Below, in pieces: positions 59,175-64,000 of a DNA stretch of 64,000 nucleotides. Source of the DNA: Ignavibacteriae bacterium HGW-Ignavibacteriae-4 (lineage in GTDB: Bacteria > Bacteroidota > Ignavibacteria > Kapaibacteriales > UBA2268); assembly GCA_002839765.1 (NCBI GenBank), contig PGYR01000008.1, positions 1-64,000 of the forward strand. Direction: 5' to 3'. The notes under the pieces are model-generated. The model searched no databases. It was not told where the DNA came from and saw nothing but the letters and a program-made list of their open reading frames with translations. Numbering within the stretch: the first letter of the stretch is position 1; each line of letters opens with the position of its first letter. Made by a program: the position numbers and the translations under genes.

Positions 59175-60002
59175 ATGAGCAATTTAAGTAAAAATAAAGA
59201 TTTAGTATTGAATAATGGGGTAGAAATACCTTGGATTGGTTTAGGTACATATCAAATGCACGGATATGAATTAGAAAAAGCATTGGAAACAGCTTTAGAA
59301 GCTGGTTATAGACATATAGACACTGCTGCACTATATGGTAATGAAGAAGAAATTGGAAATGTGCTTCAGAATACTGGAGTAAAAAGAGAAGACATATTCT
59401 TAACTACTAAAGTATGGAACGATGATCAAGGTTATGATAATACTATGGCTGCTATAGATGTTAGCTTAGATAAACTTCAAACAGATTATGTAGATTTATA
59501 TTTAGTTCATTGGCCAATCCCTGAAAAAAGAGAATCAACTTGGGAAGCAATGATTCAACTTTACGATGAGCGTAAGGCTCGTTCGATAGGGGTGAGTAAC
59601 TATACGGAAAAGCATATTGATGAACTAATGAAAAAATCTCCGATTACTCCGGCTGTCAACCAAATAGAGATTACGCCATTCTTATACCAGAAAGAATTAG
59701 CTGCTAAATGCGAGTCTTATGATATAAAAATACAAGCACATTCGCCGCTAGTTAGAGGCACTAGATTAAACAACCCTATACTTAAAGAAATAGCTGAGCA
59801 ATATGTAAAATCAACAGCACAGGTTCTTATCCGCTGGTCTTTGGAGAAAGGATTTATAGTTATTCCCAAATCAGCGAACCCAGAAAGAATTAAACAAAAC
59901 ATTGATGTATTTGATTTTGAGTTGACTAGTGCCGATATAAGTAAAATAGATGCACTAGATAGTAAAATGCGAATTTCTTGGGATCCATCGGAGTTAGATT
60001 AA
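59175..60002 (+). CDS. Aldo/keto reductase
   Basis: WIGLGTYQMHGYELEKALETALEAGYRHIDTAALYGNEEEIG, YVDLYLVHWPIPEKRESTWEAM, VIPKSANPERIKQNIDVFDFEL. Confidence 0.95.
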   Translation: MSNLSKNKDLVLNNGVEIPWIGLGTYQMHGYELEKALETALEAGYRHIDTAALYGNEEEIGNVLQNTGVKREDIFLTTKVWNDDQGYDNTMAAIDVSLDKLQTDYVDLYLVHWPIPEKRESTWEAMIQLYDERKARSIGVSNYTEKHIDELMKKSPITPAVNQIEITPFLYQKELAAKCESYDIKIQAHSPLVRGTRLNNPILKEIAEQYVKSTAQVLIRWSLEKGFIVIPKSANPERIKQNIDVFDFELTSADISKIDALDSKMRISWDPSELD

Positions 60003-61015
60003 TGTCCAAAGCAGGTAGAATAGATACTTCTAATAGAATTGTAACTGATAGTTACTCTTCTCGTGGTGGTAGATATTTGCCTGTAAATAATGCCCCAAAG
60101 AAAAAGGCCTCTATAAAGCTGAGGAAAGGGGAGATTGTATTAGGACAAATCTTAGAAAAAGTTAGTAAAGAAGTTTTCAAAATCAAATTACCAAATGGTA
60201 TTTTCAAAGCGATTATCCACCCAAGTTTGAAACAAGGTGATCGACTTTACTTTCTAATAAAAGAGATAGAACCATCATTAGTTATTTCTGTTCATTCAAC
60301 TGATTTGATATTAACCAATGGTAAAATAGATATAGAAGAGATATTAAGAGTTCTGGATATCCCAGAAAGCGATGTTACAAGTAGTACAATACATGAGTAT
60401 TCCCTCAGAGTCAATAGGCTACTCAGGCATGTTATAATAGATATAGTGGAACTGACAGAGGAATACAGAAAGCAAAAGAAAAAATATAATCTAACTCACA
60501 ATATAGAATTCATTCTGATTGATTTATATTTAACTGGCTATAATATACAGGATAAGAATATACTAAACTTAGTCCTAAATTATATTTCTCCATCCTCTAT
60601 CAGATTAGAAGTTGGCTCAATAATCCCAAACATTAATAAAATAGACGAATTAGCTAAATACAATTCCTCTTTTGTTGATGCACTTTATGTTAGAAATTTG
60701 GCAGCAAAACTTAATGATGCCCAGACAGTTTACTATGTTAATATAAAAGGGAATAATTATAGAATTGAGCTTTTCAAAAAACATAAAATCCTCCAAGCTA
60801 TCATTTCGGATGAGAAAAATATAGATATAAAAATAGTAATTAATGAGCGGGATGGAAGAGCTAAAGTTTACTATAAGAAACTCTACATAAATATCAGAAA
60901 AATTGAAAAAATCGCTAACTATGATGTTAGTTATGAGCTTTCAGATAAGATTTTCATTAATTCTTACTCCGAAAGTATGGATGGTCAAAACCAGAAAATA
61001 ACCTATGTTATTTAA
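60002..61015 (+). CDS. Hypothetical protein
   Basis: Start MSKAGRIDTSNR overlaps the AKR stop (TAATG). No recognised family. Confidence 0.65.
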   Translation: MSKAGRIDTSNRIVTDSYSSRGGRYLPVNNAPKKKASIKLRKGEIVLGQILEKVSKEVFKIKLPNGIFKAIIHPSLKQGDRLYFLIKEIEPSLVISVHSTDLILTNGKIDIEEILRVLDIPESDVTSSTIHEYSLRVNRLLRHVIIDIVELTEEYRKQKKKYNLTHNIEFILIDLYLTGYNIQDKNILNLVLNYISPSSIRLEVGSIIPNINKIDELAKYNSSFVDALYVRNLAAKLNDAQTVYYVNIKGNNYRIELFKKHKILQAIISDEKNIDIKIVINERDGRAKVYYKKLYINIRKIEKIANYDVSYELSDKIFINSYSESMDGQNQKITYVI

Positions 61016-61089
61016 TATTACGTCTCACACAAATCGATAACTTATTTCGTATATTGTAAATGAAAATTATGCAATAATCAGAATAGAAT

Positions 61090-63375
61090 ATGAAAATCAG
61101 GAAAGAAGACGCATTAAACTATCATTCCAAATCACCAGCTGGAAAAATAGAAGTCGTACCAACAAAACCATTTATAACTCAAAGAGATCTATCACTTGCT
61201 TACTCTCCCGGAGTGGCTTATCCTTGTTTAGAAATCGAAAAGAACCCCGATGATGTTTACAAATACACAAATAAAGGGAACTTAGTTGCTGTAATTACTA
61301 ATGGAACAGCTGTACTTGGACTTGGTGATATAGGAGCTGCCGCTGGAAAACCAGTAATGGAAGGTAAAGGTGGATTGTTCAAAGTATTTGCAGATATAGA
61401 TGTATTCGATATTGAGTTGAATTCGACTAATACCGAAGATTTGATCAAGGCTATTGAAATGATGGGCCCTACATTTGGTGGGATTAACCTAGAAGATTTC
61501 AAAGCTCCAGAATCATTCATAATAGAAACGGAATTACAAAAAAGATTAGATATTCCTGTATTCCACGATGATCAACACGGTACAGCCATCATTTCTGGTG
61601 CCGCATTATTAAATGCCGTAGAAATAGCGGGTAAGAAACTAGATGAAATCAAAATAGTATATAATGGTGCTGGTGCAGCTGCAATTGCTTGTTCCAAGTT
61701 CCACATGGCTCTTGGCGTTAAGCCAGAGAATGTATTAATGTGTGACCGACAAGGTGTAATCTACACTGGCCGCGAAGAAGAAATGAATGAGTACAAAAAA
61801 GAATTTGAAATAGAAACAAACAAACGTTCATTAGCAGATGCTATGAATGGGGCAGATGTATTTATTGGGCTATCTGTTGGTGGAGTTGTTGATAAAGCGA
61901 TGGTGAAATCTATGGCTAAAACTCCTATTATCTTCGCAATGGCTAACCCAGATCCAGAAATTACTTATGATGATGCAAAATCTGTTCGTAAAGATTTGAT
62001 AATGGCTACTGGTCGTTCTGACTTTCCGAATCAGGTTAACAATGTATTGGGTTTCCCTTTCATATTTCGTGGTGCTTTGGACGTACATGCTAGTGCAATT
62101 AATCTAGAAATGAAAAAAGCTGCAGCTTTTGCGCTTGCTGAACTTGCTCGTGAAGAAGTGCCTGAAAGTGTTAAATCTGCTTATGGTGTAAAAGAGATGT
62201 CATTTGGACCAGATTATATAATCCCTAAACCATTTGATCAAAGAGTTCTGACTTCAGTATCTCCAGCTGTTGCGAAAGCAGCTATGGATTCTGGTGTAGC
62301 TCGTATCAAAATCAAAGATTTCGATGAATATAAGCGAAGTCTTAATATTCGTATGGGGCGTACTCAGAGCTTTATGTCGCTAATGTACAAGAAAGCTCGT
62401 ACAACTCCGAAAAGAGTTGTATTTCCAGAAGGAGATAATGCTAGAATTATCCGTGCTGCCCAATTATCTGTTGAAGAGGGGATAGCAAAACCTATTCTTC
62501 TTGGTGTTGAGGAAGATATTCAAAGAGTAGCTGATCAATTTGGTTATGAATTAGATGGAATTAAAATAATAAATCCAGCTACTTCGAAGAAAACTAAAAA
62601 ATATATAGATGAATACTATAAGCTAAGACAAAGAAAAGGCATCAATAAACATGACGCTGAAAAGAGAATGATAAACCATAGAAATTACTTTGGTTCTATG
62701 ATGGTAGCTATGGGTGATGCTGATTGTATGCTAAGTGGACTTAATACTAATTATGCTTCTACTATACGTCCTGCTTTAGAAACTATAGGTCATGATCCAA
62801 GATTCAATAAAGTTGCAGGTTTGTATATAGTATCTTCAAAACAGAAAACATTTTTCTTAGCCGATACAACAGTTAATATAAACCCGAACGCTCAAGAGAT
62901 AGCAGATATAGCTATCCAAGCGGCTGAAACTGCTCAACACTTTGAAGTTACTCCTAAGATTGCACTACTTTCTTATGGTAACTTTGGCTCTGCTCAAGGC
63001 GAGTCTCCTAAGAAAATGAGAGAAGCAAGAAATATAATCAAAACTAAGAGACCTGATTTGATAGTTGATGGGGAAATGCAAGCAGACACAGCTGTAAGAC
63101 CTGACATTATCGAATCTACTTTTCCTTTCAGTGATATAAAAGGTGGGGCAAATGTTCTTATCTTTCCTGATTTGAATTCAGGTAATATCACATATAAGCT
63201 ACTTTCTAAAATTGGAAATTTGAACCTGATTGGTCCTATCTTAATAGGTATGTCAAAACCTGTTCATATACTTGAACAAGGAAGTGATGTGAATGAGATA
63301 TTGGATATGGTCGCTATTGCAGTAGTTGATTCACAAGAAGATAATTTGTCTAAGCAAATTAAAAAAACAAAGTAA
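61090..63375 (+). CDS. maeB: NADP-dependent malic enzyme with C-terminal phosphotransacetylase-like domain
   Basis: Malic enzyme half ([34 protein letters not shown]) and PTA-like half ([17 protein letters not shown]...). Confidence 0.95.
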   Translation: MKIRKEDALNYHSKSPAGKIEVVPTKPFITQRDLSLAYSPGVAYPCLEIEKNPDDVYKYTNKGNLVAVITNGTAVLGLGDIGAAAGKPVMEGKGGLFKVFADIDVFDIELNSTNTEDLIKAIEMMGPTFGGINLEDFKAPESFIIETELQKRLDIPVFHDDQHGTAIISGAALLNAVEIAGKKLDEIKIVYNGAGAAAIACSKFHMALGVKPENVLMCDRQGVIYTGREEEMNEYKKEFEIETNKRSLADAMNGADVFIGLSVGGVVDKAMVKSMAKTPIIFAMANPDPEITYDDAKSVRKDLIMATGRSDFPNQVNNVLGFPFIFRGALDVHASAINLEMKKAAAFALAELAREEVPESVKSAYGVKEMSFGPDYIIPKPFDQRVLTSVSPAVAKAAMDSGVARIKIKDFDEYKRSLNIRMGRTQSFMSLMYKKARTTPKRVVFPEGDNARIIRAAQLSVEEGIAKPILLGVEEDIQRVADQFGYELDGIKIINPATSKKTKKYIDEYYKLRQRKGINKHDAEKRMINHRNYFGSMMVAMGDADCMLSGLNTNYASTIRPALETIGHDPRFNKVAGLYIVSSKQKTFFLADTTVNINPNAQEIADIAIQAAETAQHFEVTPKIALLSYGNFGSAQGESPKKMREARNIIKTKRPDLIVDGEMQADTAVRPDIIESTFPFSDIKGGANVLIFPDLNSGNITYKLLSKIGNLNLIGPILIGMSKPVHILEQGSDVNEILDMVAIAVVDSQEDNLSKQIKKTK

Positions 63376-63403
63376 AAGCAATTTAAATATAGAATATTAT
63401 AAA

Positions 63404-63432
63404 TAGACGATCGAATTAGGGTCGTCTTTTTT
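63404..63432 (+). terminator. Rho-independent terminator after maeB
   Basis: AGACGA-...-TCGTCT followed by TTTTTTT. Confidence 0.7.
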
Positions 63433-63474
63433 TTAAATTTAAACTTATAGTTACTTTGTCAAGGGGGATTTGAG

Positions 63475-63678
63475 GACTGCCTAAAAAGTAATTTCAATTT
63501 ACTGGACTTATATTTATATGATTAGCTGAAAGAAATAGTTAATCATTATAAACACTCCTTCAGTTACGCTTTGCGTGTCTGCCACCCCTGTTTCGCAAAA
63601 CTTAGTTCTACTTAAAAAGGGGAATTAAATTGTATATTTCCCGAAAAGTTGAATATCATCCTACCTTTTTAGACAGTC
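63475..63678. mobile_element. Possible MITE / IS remnant with imperfect terminal inverted repeats
   Basis: GACTGCCTAAAAAGTA (63475-63490) versus TACCTTTTTAGACAGTC (63662-63678), imperfect inverted match; no ORF inside. Confidence 0.5.
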
Positions 63679-63714
63679 TATACAATTCTTAATGTGACAC
63701 ACAAAAGAATAGAA

Positions 63715-63748
63715 CACAAAAAAAGGGAACAATTTCTTGTCCCCTTAG
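63715..63748 (-). terminator. Terminator for the nuoN-containing transcript
   Basis: Minus strand AAGGGGACAA-gaaa-TTGTTCCCTTTTTTT. Confidence 0.65.
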
Positions 63749-63774
63749 AGTTTTTCTTTTCTAAATCGGCTTTA

Positions 63775-64000
63775 CTAAAGAGCAGATTTAATGAATGAGA
63801 GCATACCACCGGGGTTAAGCCCTATTATTAATACTACCGCACTAGTTACGAATATAAGTATTCTAGAAGCATTCCAAGGTAATGATTTACCCAATACATC
63901 TTCAGAATCTGTAAAGTACATTTTAACAATCAAACCAATGTAGAATACAACTGAGATGATAGATGAAACTACTGCTACTAATGCTAACCAAAGATGCCCT
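63775..64000 (-). CDS. nuoN: NADH-quinone oxidoreductase subunit N, C-terminal part (runs off the window)
   Basis: Minus-strand translation GHLWLALVAVVSSIISVVFYIGLIVKMYFTDSEDVLGKSLPWNASRILIFVTSAVVLIIGLNPGGMLSFIKSAL* fits the NuoN C-terminus. Confidence 0.8.
   Translation of the reverse strand, partial: GHLWLALVAVVSSIISVVFYIGLIVKMYFTDSEDVLGKSLPWNASRILIFVTSAVVLIIGLNPGGMLSFIKSAL

Noticed and set aside
59095-59331. 79-residue N-terminal extension of the M1 aminopeptidase ORF
   Set aside because: Precedes an obvious signal peptide (MIKQIILILLVVAISTSTS) and overlaps the divergent aldo/keto reductase start region.
61090-63375. Malic enzyme-phosphotransacetylase fusion as a novelty
   Set aside because: Common MaeB architecture.
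1-64000. CRISPR array
   Set aside because: No regularly spaced identical direct repeats with unique spacers; the repeats seen are dispersed hairpin modules and pairs.

Overview
AT-rich chromosomal window from a Bacteroidetes/Chlorobi-group (FCB) bacterium. Evidence for the assignment: several proteins with type IX secretion (T9SS) type A C-terminal domains, a fused LpxC-FabZ, DUF5686 and DUF1573 proteins. Most of the window is ordinary housekeeping: prfB with the canonical +1 frameshift site, clpC, glmS, ispH, cmk, ssb, a WbaP-like sugar transferase, lpxA, lpxC/fabZ, trmB, mlaE-like permease, apaG, fhs, maeB, partial nuoN, and a tRNA-fMet. There is also a SpoIIM/DUF4129/DUF4350/MoxR/DUF58 operon. 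Accessory content of most interest: (i) a Shedu-like DUF4263 nuclease gene followed by a DUF4209 gene (17.6-20.6 kb); (ii) an orphan RHS tip carrying a metzincin-like HDxxHxxGxxH...VMYP toxin domain with an overlapping candidate immunity lipoprotein, flanked by direct repeats of a T9SS-CTD coding segment (1.8-3.4 kb); (iii) a recurring promoter-like motif TGWRAC-N17-GTCWWTAT at five intergenic sites; (iv) a modular multi-hairpin intergenic repeat with stem-preserving changes between copies; (v) a UPF0175/DUF3368 toxin-antitoxin locus whose toxin carries one apparent single-base insertion; (vi) a ~204-bp TIR-bounded MITE-like element. All family calls are by eye from the translations; no database search was run.
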